Positions 49,988 to 58,917 of a stretch of 64,000 nucleotides of DNA are shown here, one piece after another. The stretch's first letter is position 1, and every line of letters begins with the position of its first letter. Source of the DNA: Pacificispira sp040217575 (GTDB lineage Bacteria > Pseudomonadota > Alphaproteobacteria > UBA8366 > Aestuariispiraceae); the NCBI GenBank assembly GCA_040217575.1, contig JAVJPW010000002.1, positions 620,001-684,000 of the forward strand, read 5' to 3'. A program made the position numbers and the translations under genes. The notes under the pieces were generated by a model. It had not been told where the DNA came from. It searched no databases and was given only the letters and a program-made list of their open reading frames with translations.

Positions 49988-51007
49988 ATGGGTGAAGACG
50001 ACTTTGAAACGTTCGCCATACCCGATCTGGCGCCCATTCCGGAAAAGGAAGTCGGTGAGCCCATCACCTGGGCGGTCATTATCTTCCCGTCCTTTCCGCT
50101 CCTGGCTTACAGCGCGATCGTAGAACCGCTGCGCGCGGCGAACGGGGTTGCGGGTCGGCGGCTTTATGACTGGATAACGCTTACGGTCGAACCGGGAACC
50201 ACGCGAAGTTCCAGCGGGCTGACCGTCCAGGGGACGAACCTTTTCGATGTCAAGCAGACGGTCAACCGTGTGGTCATCGTGGCCGGCCTTGCGTCACAGA
50301 ATTTCACCTCGAACGCGGTCAGTGCCTTTATCCGGCGCCAGATTCGGTCTGGCGCGGAAGTGGGGGCCGTGTCGGACGGACCATTCTTCCTGGCCAATGC
50401 GGGGTTACTGGACGGCTATAACTGTACGGTTCATTGGGACGTCCAATCGGCATTCCGCGAAGCCTTTCCCCATGTACGCTGCAGCCGCGATCTTTTTGTC
50501 GTTGACCGGGACCGGTTCACTGCCGCGGGCGGGATCGGGGCGCTGGACATGATGCTGTCGATGATTGAACGGGACTTCGGTCAGGACGTGGCGCTTGGGG
50601 TTTCGGAATGGTTCGTACATTCCAGGCTGCGGCAGACCAGCGACCGGGAACAACTCTCGGTCAGGCTTCGAACCGGCGCGTCCGATCCGCGCGTTCTGGC
50701 CGCAATCGCGATTATGGAAAAGAACATCGAAGAACCGCTGTCGGCAGAGGCGCTGGCGGAAGAGGTGCGGGTTTCCGTCGACACGTTGGAACGCCTTTTC
50801 CGACGGGATGTCGCCCAGACGGCGATGTCGTACTACCGCGCTATCCGCTTCCAGCATGCCCGCGATCTCCTGGAAGGAACGACGCTCAGGATCAGTGAGA
50901 TTGCTATAGCGTGTGGTTTTTCAGACAGTTCTAGCTTTGCTAGAGCGTATCGGGCGAATTTCGGGTTTTCACCAAAAGAATACCGATCTCAGCATATTCA
51001 AAAATAA
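49988..51007 (+). CDS. GlxA-type AraC-family transcriptional regulator
   Basis: 339-residue regulator with an N-terminal DJ-1/PfpI-like domain (about 25-195, WAVIIFPSFPLLAYSAIVEPL; GAVSDGPFFLANAGLLDGYN) and a C-terminal AraC/XylS double helix-turn-helix (about 230-335, VSVDTLERLFRRDVAQT; ISEIAIACGFSDSSSFARAY). This architecture is that of GbdR/CdhR/ArgR-like regulators of quaternary amine and amino acid catabolism. ATG 49988 is chosen over GTG 49976. A 456-base gap separates it from the peptide ABC transporter transcribed in the same direction, its most likely target. The effector is unknown; glycine betaine or a related amine is a hypothesis. Confidence 0.88.
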   Translation: MGEDDFETFAIPDLAPIPEKEVGEPITWAVIIFPSFPLLAYSAIVEPLRAANGVAGRRLYDWITLTVEPGTTRSSSGLTVQGTNLFDVKQTVNRVVIVAGLASQNFTSNAVSAFIRRQIRSGAEVGAVSDGPFFLANAGLLDGYNCTVHWDVQSAFREAFPHVRCSRDLFVVDRDRFTAAGGIGALDMMLSMIERDFGQDVALGVSEWFVHSRLRQTSDREQLSVRLRTGASDPRVLAAIAIMEKNIEEPLSAEALAEEVRVSVDTLERLFRRDVAQTAMSYYRAIRFQHARDLLEGTTLRISEIAIACGFSDSSSFARAYRANFGFSPKEYRSQHIQK

Positions 51008-51463
51008 TTCAAAAAGGGGTGGATTTGCGGAATTTGGTATATTTTTTGCGGCAAAAGAACGATCATGCAGACGAAATATCTTCCAAGCTTTGGTCGTCGT
51101 GAAAACCTGTCAAAGGTATTGGGCGTCGCGACCGCCCACCCCGCAGATTGGAACAGGAGATTCCGGCTGCGAACACAGGGACTTGGTATTCTGCACAATG
51201 CTGATCGATGATCGGATTGTCACTCGACCGCAGTTTTCCGCGATTCATGGCATGAATCGGGAGATCTGGGCCGGGCGGCAGCGCGCTGTCTAGGTATCTG
51301 CTGGGCGGCGGGTTGAATGCTGTTTGTTGGGGGAAATGCGTAATCGGTGGGGAAGTGCCTTCGGGCACGGCTATGGACGTTGCGTCTTGCGCAACATAAC
51401 CGAGATCGCCGTGAGGCGGCTTAAACCGGCCAGTTCGGCTGACAATTTGAATAAGGAGGCGTT
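51008..51463. other. 456-base intergenic region with structured leader
   Basis: No gene is seen between the GlxA-type regulator and the ABC transporter. The first 60 bases are AT-rich. The last about 110 bases form the hairpin series listed separately, and an AAGGAGGCG ribosome site stands just before ATG 51464. Promoter elements were not identified with confidence. Confidence 0.5.
51355..51418 (+). promoter_or_regulatory. Three consecutive hairpins in leader of ABC substrate-binding gene
   Basis: GTGCC-TTCG-GGCAC (51355-51368, perfect stem with UUCG tetraloop), GTTGCG-TCTTG-CGCAAC (51379-51395) and CGCC-GTGA-GGCG (51407-51418, GNRA-type tetraloop) lie 45-110 bases upstream of ATG 51464. Closely spaced small stable hairpins suggest a structured mRNA leader (stability or regulatory). 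I do not recognise a known riboswitch. Confidence 0.5.
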
Positions 51464-53098
51464 ATGAAAATCAGGAATCTCAGTGAGCCGACCTTCGAAG
51501 GCCTGAGCCAGAGCGACCGCAACAAGGTCATGGCAATGGTTCGGTCCGGCGCGAACCGCCGAGAAGTGATGGGCTGGATGATGGCCCTGGGGGCCACGGC
51601 CGCCGCGGCCGGATCGATATTCACCGGCGCGAAGGATGCGGTGGCGAATGAACCGCGCATGGGCGGCACGGCCATTCTTGCCGGGGACCAGCATGGCCCG
51701 GCGGACACCCTTGACCCGGCGCTCTATACCGCGGCGATCGACTATTTCCGTGGCCGCATGTTCTACAACTCGCTGACGCGACTGACGGATGATCTGGGCT
51801 ATGAGCCGGAAATCGCATCGGAAATTCTGTCGAACGACGATGCGACGGAATGGACGTTCAAGCTGCGCAACGACGTGGAATTTCATGACGGCAAACCCCT
51901 GACCGCGGATGACGTCATCTACACGATGAACCGCCATCTGGGTGAAGACAGCACGTCGGTCGCAAGCTCCCTGGTTCAGATGATTGAACGGTGGGAAAAA
52001 GTGAACGACCATGAAGTGAGGGCGGTGCTGTCGTCGCCGAACGCCGACCTGCCGATCGCGCTGGGTACTTTCCACTTCAAAATTGTCCAGGACGGTTGGG
52101 AAGATTTCTCCAACACCGTCGGAACCGGCCCGTTCAAGGTCGAAGAGTTCAGTCCGGGCGTTCGCACTATTGGCGTGCGTAACGAAAACTACTGGGGTGA
52201 CGGCGGACCGTACCTGGATGCGATCGAACATTTCGGTATCGGTGATTCCGTGGCGCGTCTGAACGCGATGCTGGCCGGTGACGTCCATGCGATGGCCAAC
52301 CTGCCGCCGAAATCCATCGAACAGATCGAACAGACCGACGGCGTCGACATCTGGTCGGTGGAATCCGGCGCGTACAACAACCTGGCCTGTCGCCTGGACC
52401 TAGAACTTTCGGGTAACGCGCACCTGATCAAGGCGATGCAGTACCTGATGGACCGCGAACGTCTGGTCCGTGGCATCTTCAAGGGACAGGGTAGCCTGGG
52501 CAATGACCAGCCGATCGGTGCTGCCTATTTCGACCATTGCCCGGATATTCCGCAGCGTACGCTGGACCCGGACAAGGCGAAGTGGCACTTCGAACAGTCG
52601 GGCATCGGCAACACGACCGTGCCTGTCGTCGTCGCGGAAGTCGCGGCGGGCTGTGTCGAAATGGGCCTGTTCCTGCAGCGTGAAGCGGCCAAGATCGGCC
52701 TGAACATCGACGTCAAGAAAGTGACGACCGATGGGTACTGGGGCGCGGTCTGGCTGAACGAACCGATCTGCGTCGTCTCGTGGAACATGCGCCCGACGGC
52801 GAACATCATGATGACGCTGGCCTATAAGGGTGATGCCCCGTGGAACGAAAGCTACTGGGTGAACGACCAGTTTGACGAATTGCTGGTCAATGTCCGTGGC
52901 GTCACCGATCCGGATCTGCGTCGCCAGATGTATTGCGATATGCAGACCCTGATCCACGAGGAAGGCGGAACGATCCTGCCGAACCACCGGAACTATGTCG
53001 ATGCTGCGTCGACATCGCTGAAAGGGCGCACCTACGTGCCGCTGAATGCGTTCGGTGGTGCGGAATCTCCGGAAACCCTTTGGCTTGACGAAGCCTAA
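51464..53098 (+). CDS. ABC transporter substrate-binding protein, family 5 (peptide/opine type)
   Basis: 544-residue periplasmic solute-binding protein of the DppA/OppA family. The N-terminus has a probable Tat signal (RR at 32-33 in ANRREVMGWMM, hydrophobic ALGATAAAAGS, cleavage near AVA/NE at 61), following a longer-than-usual hydrophilic leader. Family features: PADTLDPALYT, the signature EWTFKLRNDVEFHDGKPLTADDV (about 128-150), GTGPFKVEEF and MLAGDVHAM. It captures a peptide, opine or similar amine and hands it to the DppBC permeases encoded downstream. A strong ribosome site (AAGGAGG) indicates high expression, and a terminator-like hairpin follows. The ligand is not predictable from sequence. 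Confidence 0.9.
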   Translation: MKIRNLSEPTFEGLSQSDRNKVMAMVRSGANRREVMGWMMALGATAAAAGSIFTGAKDAVANEPRMGGTAILAGDQHGPADTLDPALYTAAIDYFRGRMFYNSLTRLTDDLGYEPEIASEILSNDDATEWTFKLRNDVEFHDGKPLTADDVIYTMNRHLGEDSTSVASSLVQMIERWEKVNDHEVRAVLSSPNADLPIALGTFHFKIVQDGWEDFSNTVGTGPFKVEEFSPGVRTIGVRNENYWGDGGPYLDAIEHFGIGDSVARLNAMLAGDVHAMANLPPKSIEQIEQTDGVDIWSVESGAYNNLACRLDLELSGNAHLIKAMQYLMDRERLVRGIFKGQGSLGNDQPIGAAYFDHCPDIPQRTLDPDKAKWHFEQSGIGNTTVPVVVAEVAAGCVEMGLFLQREAAKIGLNIDVKKVTTDGYWGAVWLNEPICVVSWNMRPTANIMMTLAYKGDAPWNESYWVNDQFDELLVNVRGVTDPDLRRQMYCDMQTLIHEEGGTILPNHRNYVDAASTSLKGRTYVPLNAFGGAESPETLWLDEA

Positions 53099-53113
53099 GT
53101 TGTGGCTTGGTGA

Positions 53114-53145
53114 AACGCGCTTCCCCTTTCCCGGGGAGGCGCGTT
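53114..53145 (+). terminator. Stable hairpin after substrate-binding protein gene
   Basis: AACGCGCTTCCCC (53114-53126) pairs with GGGGAGGCGCGTT (53133-53145): 13 pairs with one U-G and a 6-base loop, then TTCCGCTTTT. It is 16 bases after the stop and before the permease genes. Such elements commonly attenuate transcription or protect the upstream mRNA so that the binding protein exceeds the permeases. Confidence 0.75.
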
Positions 53146-53255
53146 TTCCGCTTTTGAATTAATTCGTTAGTGGGTCTTCGTTTTCATATTATTCTGCTTG
53201 TTGAATGACGGTGTGGTCGCATTGTGCGGCCGGGTCAGTCGGGGGAAGGGCATCC

Positions 53256-54227
53256 ATGTATACGATGATTATGCAGCGGCTGGGGATCGGATTCATCACG
53301 ATCATCGCGGTGTCGGTTATCATCTTTATCGGCACAAACCTTCTGCCGGGGGATGCCGCGGAAATCCGGCTGGGCCAGGCGGCGACGGAACAGAACCGCG
53401 CCGCGCTGCGCGCACAGTTGGGCCTGGATCAGCCGATCCCCGTGCAATACATCAACTGGCTTACAAACTTCGTTCAGGGCGATCTTGGCAACGCACTGTC
53501 AACGGACAACGTGACCGTCGTTGAACAGATTCAGGCGCGTTATATGAACACGGTGTGGGTCAGTGTTCTGACCGCGGCGATCGGTGTGCCGGTATCTCTC
53601 GCGCTCGGCATCCTGGCGGCGATGTTTCCACGAAGTTTGTATGACCGAATACTGACACTGGTTTCGGTCACGCTTGTCGCGGCGCCTGAATTCTTTACCG
53701 CGACGCTCATGGTTCTGTTTTTCGTTTTCGCCTGGCGGGGAATGTTCGGGGAGCCGCTGGCAAGTACCGTTGTGATCGGCAGTATCGAAGGGATGGGATT
53801 GCTGGAGCTGATCGGGCATTTTGCGCTTCCCATCGCGACCTTGTGTTTCGTGATTGCATCCCAGCTCATCAGGATGGCGCGGGCCGCTGTCCTGAACGTC
53901 ATGAGTTCGCCCTATATTGAGATGGCGATTCTAAAGGGCGTGCCCCGCAAGCGCATCATTCTGCGCCACGCGCTTTTGAATGCGCTGGGGCCTATCGTGA
54001 ACGTGGTGGCGCTGAACCTCGCCTATCTTGTGTCGGGCGTGGTCGTGATCGAGGTCTACTTTGCTTACAACGGACTAGCGACATTGATGGTTCAAGGCGT
54101 TCAGCAGCGTGATTTCGTTCTGGTGCAGGGGATCGGCATGATCTTCTGCACGACCTACGTGATCCTGATGCTGATCGCGGACATCGCATCCATCGTCGCC
54201 AACCCACGCTTGAGGCACCCGAAATGA
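53256..54227 (+). CDS. ABC transporter permease (DppB type)
   Basis: 323-residue inner-membrane permease with six predicted helices. The DppB-type N-terminus is MQRLGIGFITIIAVSVIIFI, then a periplasmic loop with LLPGDAAEIRLGQ and LGLDQPIPVQYINWL, and the cytoplasmic EAA coupling loop (YIEMAILKGVPRKRIILRHA). It pairs with the following DppC-type gene to form the channel. ATG 53256 is preferred because GGGGAAGGG lies just upstream; the reading frame is open from 53205. The stop overlaps the next start (ATGA). Confidence 0.92.
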   Translation: MYTMIMQRLGIGFITIIAVSVIIFIGTNLLPGDAAEIRLGQAATEQNRAALRAQLGLDQPIPVQYINWLTNFVQGDLGNALSTDNVTVVEQIQARYMNTVWVSVLTAAIGVPVSLALGILAAMFPRSLYDRILTLVSVTLVAAPEFFTATLMVLFFVFAWRGMFGEPLASTVVIGSIEGMGLLELIGHFALPIATLCFVIASQLIRMARAAVLNVMSSPYIEMAILKGVPRKRIILRHALLNALGPIVNVVALNLAYLVSGVVVIEVYFAYNGLATLMVQGVQQRDFVLVQGIGMIFCTTYVILMLIADIASIVANPRLRHPK

Positions 54228-55168
54228 GCGATACCACCCAAAACCCGAAAGCGGGCCATTACGAACACTTTGTCGCCCCGCACAGTGGCGACATCAAGTT
54301 CGAAGAACTGCACGACGCGGCGCCCAGCGCGAAGTTCCGGTTCTCCATTTCTGGCTGGATCGGGGTGGTCGTTGTCTCGTTCTGGCTGTTCGTCGCGGTC
54401 TTTGGCCAGTTTCTGGCGCCGTACGGTGAAAACGACCTGCCATTCCCGGATGATTACAGTGAATTCCAGCATCCAAAGGAAGGCGCATGGCTTGGAACCG
54501 ACTATCAGGATCGGGATATTCTGTCCCGTCTGATGTATGGCGCCAGCCGAACCATGGGCATTGCATTTGCGGGCACCATTCTTGCCTATTTCACCGGGGT
54601 TATCCTGGGGATCGGTGCGGCTGTCGCAGGGCCAAGGGTCGACATGATCGTCAGCCGGATAAACGACGCATTCCTTAGTTTGCCGACCATCATGTTGGGG
54701 CTGGTTGCGGTGGCGGCGCTTGGGTCGTCCTATACCGTTCTGATCTGTACAGCCGGGTTGATCTACGCGACCGTGGTCTATCGCCTTGCCCGCGCCATCG
54801 GTATGGAAATCATGGTGATGGACTTCGTCGAAGCGGCAAAGGTGCGCGGCGAAGGTATCTGGTGGATCGTCACCCGTGAGATCTGGCCAAGCGCCGCAAT
54901 GCCGCTGATTTCGGACTTCGGCCTGCGCCTGATATACGTGATCCTGTTCATTTCCAGTCTCAGCTTCCTCGGGCTCGGCGTTCAACCCCCGGCGTCGGAC
55001 TGGGGATCGATGGTCCGTGAAAACCTGGGCGCATTCCAGGCCTACAACGCATCGCTTCTGCCCGTTGTTGCGCCCGCGGTTGCCATCGCGACCCTGACGG
55101 TCGGGATCAATCTGATTGTGGACGATGTCTCCGCTCATGCCGGCGGTAAACTTTCTGGACGGATGTAA
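54224..55168 (+). CDS. ABC transporter permease (DppC type)
   Basis: 314-residue inner-membrane permease. A cytoplasmic N-terminal extension (about 1-40) precedes helix 1 (GWIGVVVVSFWLFVAVFGQF), and the DppC-type motif LGTDYQDRDILSRLMYGA (about 88-105) follows the first periplasmic loop. The EAA loop reads DFVEAAKVRGEGIWWIVTRE. It is coupled to the upstream permease by ATGA and lies 3 bases from the ATPase gene. It forms the heterodimeric channel with DppB. Confidence 0.92.
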   Translation: MSDTTQNPKAGHYEHFVAPHSGDIKFEELHDAAPSAKFRFSISGWIGVVVVSFWLFVAVFGQFLAPYGENDLPFPDDYSEFQHPKEGAWLGTDYQDRDILSRLMYGASRTMGIAFAGTILAYFTGVILGIGAAVAGPRVDMIVSRINDAFLSLPTIMLGLVAVAALGSSYTVLICTAGLIYATVVYRLARAIGMEIMVMDFVEAAKVRGEGIWWIVTREIWPSAAMPLISDFGLRLIYVILFISSLSFLGLGVQPPASDWGSMVRENLGAFQAYNASLLPVVAPAVAIATLTVGINLIVDDVSAHAGGKLSGRM

Positions 55169-55171
55169 GAT

Positions 55172-57001
55172 ATGAGCGACGACGATATCGTATTTGAAAC
55201 AAAGGACCTGCGTATCCACGCGGTGCGCGATGACGGCAGCGAACTGCCGATCGTCAAGGGCGTGGATATTCAGGTGAAGCGGGGTGAGGTGGTCGCCTTG
55301 ATCGGGGAATCCGGTTCCGGCAAGACCACGATTTCCCTGTCTGCGCTGGGGTATTGCAAGCCGGGCCTGATCTTTGCCGGTGGGGAGGCGCGCCTAAAGG
55401 GCCAGGACCTCACCAAGATGACAACCGACCAACTTCGTCCCATTCGGGGGGAAAACGTCGCCTATTTGGCGCAAAGCGCGGCGGCAACCTTCAACCCGGC
55501 GATCAAGATCAATGAGCAGGTCACGGAAGCGCCGGTTCTGCACGGGACGAAAAATCAGGAAGAAGCAAGCGCAAAGGCCCTGGAACTGTACCACGCGCTG
55601 GAACTGCCGCAGCCGGACCGCATCGGCGGCCGATACCCGCACCAGGTTTCGGGCGGTCAGCTTCAGCGGCTGATGGCGGCCATGGCGCTTTGTGGCGACC
55701 CGGACCTTTTGGTGCTGGACGAACCAACGACCGCGCTGGACGTGACGACACAGATCGAGGTGCTTAAGGCATTCAAGAAAGTCATCAAGGAAGAAGGCGC
55801 CGCGGCGATCTATGTGACCCATGATCTGGCCGTTGTGGCGCAGATCGCGGACTATATCGTCGTCCTGTATCATGGCGAAATTCAGGAAAAGGGGCCGACG
55901 GACGTCATCATCAACAATCCGCAGCACCCCTATACCAAACGCCTGATGGCGGCGGTTCGCCCCACGCCCGAAGCGGGTCAGGGCGATATCTGGGACGATC
56001 AGCATCAACGCGAAGACCCGGCACTGGAATGCAAGCATGTCACCGCCGGCTATGGAAAAGGACCAGGCGGCCAGCCGCTGGTCACGATCCTGCGGGATGT
56101 GAACGTGTCGATCGAACGCGGTGCAACTGTTGGCGTCATCGGTGAATCCGGCTGCGGAAAGTCGACGTTGGCGCGCGTCATGGCGGGCCTGCTTCCACCT
56201 TCTGAAGGGACGGTCCATCTGGACGGGCAACAACTGCCCGGCACCTATCGAAGCCGCACAAAGGATCAACTGGGCAAAGTGCAGTTCGTCTATCAGATGG
56301 CGGATACGGCACTTAATCCCCGACAGAAAATCTACGACATTTTGGGCCGGCCCCTTGAGTTCTATCAGGGACTGCGTGGCGAAAAAAAACGACAGCGGGT
56401 CGAAGAACTTTTGACCCTGGTGGATTTGCAGCCAAGTTTTGCGGCACGCTATCCGCATGAACTGTCCGGCGGCCAAAAACAGCGCGTGAATCTGGCGCGT
56501 GCGCTGGCGGCCGAACCGGAAGTCATGCTGTGTGACGAAGTGACGTCGGCACTGGACAGCATCGTTGGCGCCAATGTCATCGAATTGTTGAAGCGACTGC
56601 GGAAGGAAACGGGTGTTTCTTTCGTGTTCATCAGCCACGATCTGTCGACCGTGGCATCCTTTGCAGATGAAATTGTCGTTCTGTATGCCGGTCGCGTGGC
56701 GGAAAAGGGGCCGACCGACCAGGTCCTGTCGCCGCCCTATCACCCCTATACGCGGCTTCTGATCTCATCCGTTCCGGAAATGCGGATCGGCTGGCTGGAA
56801 GAAACGATGAATACCCGTGAGGCCCTGGCCGGGATTTCCCGCGGTGTGACGCTCACGAAAGTTGGCTGTCCTTTCTTCGACCGATGCCCGCTTGCAATCG
56901 AAGGGACTTGCGACAAAGTCGACCCCCCGCAACGTGTCGACAAGAACGGCCACGGACACATCATCGAATGCCACCGGGAAGTCGAAGAACTCGGCGGCTG
57001 A
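55172..57001 (+). CDS. Fused double ABC ATPase (DppD-DppF)
   Basis: 609-residue cytoplasmic protein with two complete nucleotide-binding domains. First: Walker A GESGSGKT (45-52), signature VSGGQLQR and LVLDEPTTALD. Second: Walker A GESGCGKS (about 324-331), signature LSGGQKQR and MLCDEVTSALDS. Each is followed by a peptide-transporter C-terminal segment; the last one has a CPFFDRCPLA...CDK cysteine pattern like the oligopeptide ATPase C-terminal domain. It powers the DppBC channel; fusion replaces separate DppD and DppF. It ends the operon, followed by a rho-independent terminator. Confidence 0.93.
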   Translation: MSDDDIVFETKDLRIHAVRDDGSELPIVKGVDIQVKRGEVVALIGESGSGKTTISLSALGYCKPGLIFAGGEARLKGQDLTKMTTDQLRPIRGENVAYLAQSAAATFNPAIKINEQVTEAPVLHGTKNQEEASAKALELYHALELPQPDRIGGRYPHQVSGGQLQRLMAAMALCGDPDLLVLDEPTTALDVTTQIEVLKAFKKVIKEEGAAAIYVTHDLAVVAQIADYIVVLYHGEIQEKGPTDVIINNPQHPYTKRLMAAVRPTPEAGQGDIWDDQHQREDPALECKHVTAGYGKGPGGQPLVTILRDVNVSIERGATVGVIGESGCGKSTLARVMAGLLPPSEGTVHLDGQQLPGTYRSRTKDQLGKVQFVYQMADTALNPRQKIYDILGRPLEFYQGLRGEKKRQRVEELLTLVDLQPSFAARYPHELSGGQKQRVNLARALAAEPEVMLCDEVTSALDSIVGANVIELLKRLRKETGVSFVFISHDLSTVASFADEIVVLYAGRVAEKGPTDQVLSPPYHPYTRLLISSVPEMRIGWLEETMNTREALAGISRGVTLTKVGCPFFDRCPLAIEGTCDKVDPPQRVDKNGHGHIIECHREVEELGG

Positions 57002-57030
57002 CAGGGACACGCCGAATTTTCGGAGTTTTG

Positions 57031-57057
57031 AAAAGGGGGACTTCGCGTCCTCCTTTT
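57031..57057 (+). terminator. Rho-independent terminator after ABC transporter operon
   Basis: AAAAGGGGGAC (57031-57041) pairs with GTCCTCCTTTT (57047-57057), 11 pairs with one G-U and loop TTCGC, ending in a T-run. It lies 30 bases after the ATPase stop and separates the peptide transporter from the phosphonate operon. Confidence 0.85.
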
Positions 57058-57211
57058 CCTATTGCGCGACAGATTTGCGACTCTTGTCCGAACGGCTTTG
57101 AAAAGTCGTCCAGTACGGGCCTTGAAACTGCCTTCTGCGGTCCATGTGGGCGTCATGCAGGGCGTTTATGACTTAAGCCTTCCGATAAACATACCTCAGG
57201 GGGAAGAAGTC

Positions 57212-58069
57212 ATGCTTCGCTCAATTGTTGCCCTTGTTGCCGCGCTGGCGATGCTACCGGCCGCCGCAATGGCGGACCCCGTCCGTTTCGCCGTGACTGA
57301 CATCGAAGGACTGGAACATCTCCAGCAGGAGTTCGGCGCGTTCGAAGCGGCGCTGGAAGAACAGACCGGTCTTGATATCGAACTGTTTCCCGTCAATTCT
57401 CGAACCGCCGCGGTCGAAGCGTTGAACCAGGGGCAGGTCGACCTGGTTCTGACAGGACCGGCGGAATATGTCGTCATCGAAGAACTGACCAACGCGGAAA
57501 TCGTCGTCGCCTGGCAGCGTCCGAATTATTTCGCACAGATCGTCGTTCTGGCGGATGGTCCGATCCGCAGTGTGGATCAATTGCGAGGCCAGACCGTAAC
57601 CTTCGGGTCTGTCGGCTCCACATCCCAGCATCTGGGTCCCGCGCAGGTTTTGTCGGACTTCGGCCTGCAATACGGCGCTGACTACAGCCCGCAGATCATT
57701 TCACGCAATGTCGCGGTCGAAGCGCTGATCCGCGGTGACGTTCAGGCCGTCGGCATGAATGAAGGACACTTGAGCCGAATTCGCGAAGCATTTCCCAATA
57801 CCGCCTTTACCGTCGTTGCGCGTGGCCGGGATCTTCCGAATGACATTCTGGTTGCCCGCAATGGATTGGACGGTGAAATCGCCGCCAAAATCCGGGATGT
57901 CTTCCTGAATGACGGGGATACGCTGATGCAGGCGGTCCTGTCCGGGGAGGACAATCAGAAATATCGCGGCGGGTTCTTCCTGACCGATATCCAGGACGGC
58001 GACTACGACTATGTCCGGGCGATGTACACGACGATCGGCGTCGACACGTCGACGTTCGTCGGCGACTGA
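57212..58069 (+). CDS. phnD: Phosphonate-type ABC substrate-binding protein
   Basis: 285-residue periplasmic protein of the PhnD/PtxB family. It has a Sec signal peptide (MLRSIVALVAALAMLPAAAMA, cleavage after residue 21), then FAVTDIEGLEHLQQEF, GQVDLVLTGPAEYVV (Gly/Pro binding loop), TVTFGSVGSTSQHLGP (the phosphonate-binding STS-type loop) and DVQAVGMNEGHL. ATG 57212 follows AGGGGGAAG; upstream in-frame codons would destroy the signal peptide. It heads phnDCE-phnM. Phosphonate specificity is inferred from the family and the PhnM-like gene; phosphite or another anion is possible. Confidence 0.85.
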   Translation: MLRSIVALVAALAMLPAAAMADPVRFAVTDIEGLEHLQQEFGAFEAALEEQTGLDIELFPVNSRTAAVEALNQGQVDLVLTGPAEYVVIEELTNAEIVVAWQRPNYFAQIVVLADGPIRSVDQLRGQTVTFGSVGSTSQHLGPAQVLSDFGLQYGADYSPQIISRNVAVEALIRGDVQAVGMNEGHLSRIREAFPNTAFTVVARGRDLPNDILVARNGLDGEIAAKIRDVFLNDGDTLMQAVLSGEDNQKYRGGFFLTDIQDGDYDYVRAMYTTIGVDTSTFVGD

Positions 58070-58134
58070 CATCGGCCAGGGGTTCGGGCCGGGGTGCGGT
58101 TTCCACCGTATCCCGGCTCATCCGTCCGAATTCC

Positions 58135-58917
58135 ATGGCAATGGTTTCAGATATCGGTTCCGCAAGGGGCCGGCCGCTCCTGAACCTGTCGGGCGTCGGC
58201 AAGTCCTATGACGGCACGGCGAATGTCCTGACGGACGTCTCCTTCCGGATGGAGGAGGGGGAGCGCGTCGCACTGATCGGGCACAACGGAAGCGGCAAAT
58301 CCACGCTACTGAAATGTCTGATCGGTCTGCATCCGATTTCCGCCGGCGAAGTCGAAACAGCGGGGGAATCGTTTTCCGATCTGCCGACGGTGGGTCAGCG
58401 GCGGCGGCTGCGCCGCCAGATTGGCTTTGTCTTTCAGAAACATTGTCTGGTGGCCCGGCGCAGCGCGCTGTCGAACGTCATTCACGGGCTGTTGGGTGAG
58501 GCAGGAAGCTGGCGTGCCTTTTCCCATGTCCTGGCGCCGGAAGAATGGCGCTGCCGCGCGCTGGACGCACTGGCCGCGGTCGACCTTGCGGACCAAGCGC
58601 TGACCCGCGTCGACCGGTTGTCAGGCGGCCAGCAACAGCGCGTTGCCATTGCCCGCGCCCTCGTGCGCGGCCCCCGATTGCTGATCGCGGACGAACCGGC
58701 GGCCAGTCTGGACCCCGCCGCAGGGCGCGATGTGATGGAACTGTTTACCCGCCTTTGCCGCACACAGGCGCTGACCCTTCTGTTCACGACGCACGACATG
58801 GAACATGCGGTCGGCTATGCCGACCGGGTGGTTGGTCTACGCGGCGGACGGGTTCATATGGACCGTGCGTGCAACGGCCTGACCGCGGGTGATCTGGAAG
58901 GGACGTTCGATGTCTGA
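58135..58917 (+). CDS. phnC: Phosphonate ABC transporter ATP-binding protein
   Basis: 260-residue cytoplasmic ATPase. Walker A GHNGSGKST (49-57), Q-loop FVFQKHCLV, signature LSGGQQQRVAIARAL and Walker B LLIADEPAASLDP; H-loop TTHDMEHAVGYADRV. ATG 58135 has a weak ribosome site and is 65 bases after phnD. The long insertion between Q-loop and signature is typical of PhnC. Its 3' end overlaps phnE by 8 bases. Energises phosphonate uptake with PhnD and PhnE. Confidence 0.9.
   Translation: MAMVSDIGSARGRPLLNLSGVGKSYDGTANVLTDVSFRMEEGERVALIGHNGSGKSTLLKCLIGLHPISAGEVETAGESFSDLPTVGQRRRLRRQIGFVFQKHCLVARRSALSNVIHGLLGEAGSWRAFSHVLAPEEWRCRALDALAAVDLADQALTRVDRLSGGQQQRVAIARALVRGPRLLIADEPAASLDPAAGRDVMELFTRLCRTQALTLLFTTHDMEHAVGYADRVVGLRGGRVHMDRACNGLTAGDLEGTFDV

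Noticed and set aside
51355..51418. Guanidine-II (mini-ykkC) riboswitch
   Set aside because: The hairpin loops are TTCG, TCTTG and GTGA rather than the paired ACGR loops that define that class.
55394..56743. A 449-codon open frame on the minus strand inside the fused ABC ATPase gene
   Set aside because: The plus-strand frame has two full sets of Walker and signature motifs; the antisense product has no recognisable domain.
57148..57170. Possible Pho box upstream of phnD (two GGGCGT...ATG repeats 12 bases apart)
   Set aside because: PhoB sites need CTGTCAT-like repeats at 11-base spacing; only one GTCAT is present and the period is wrong.
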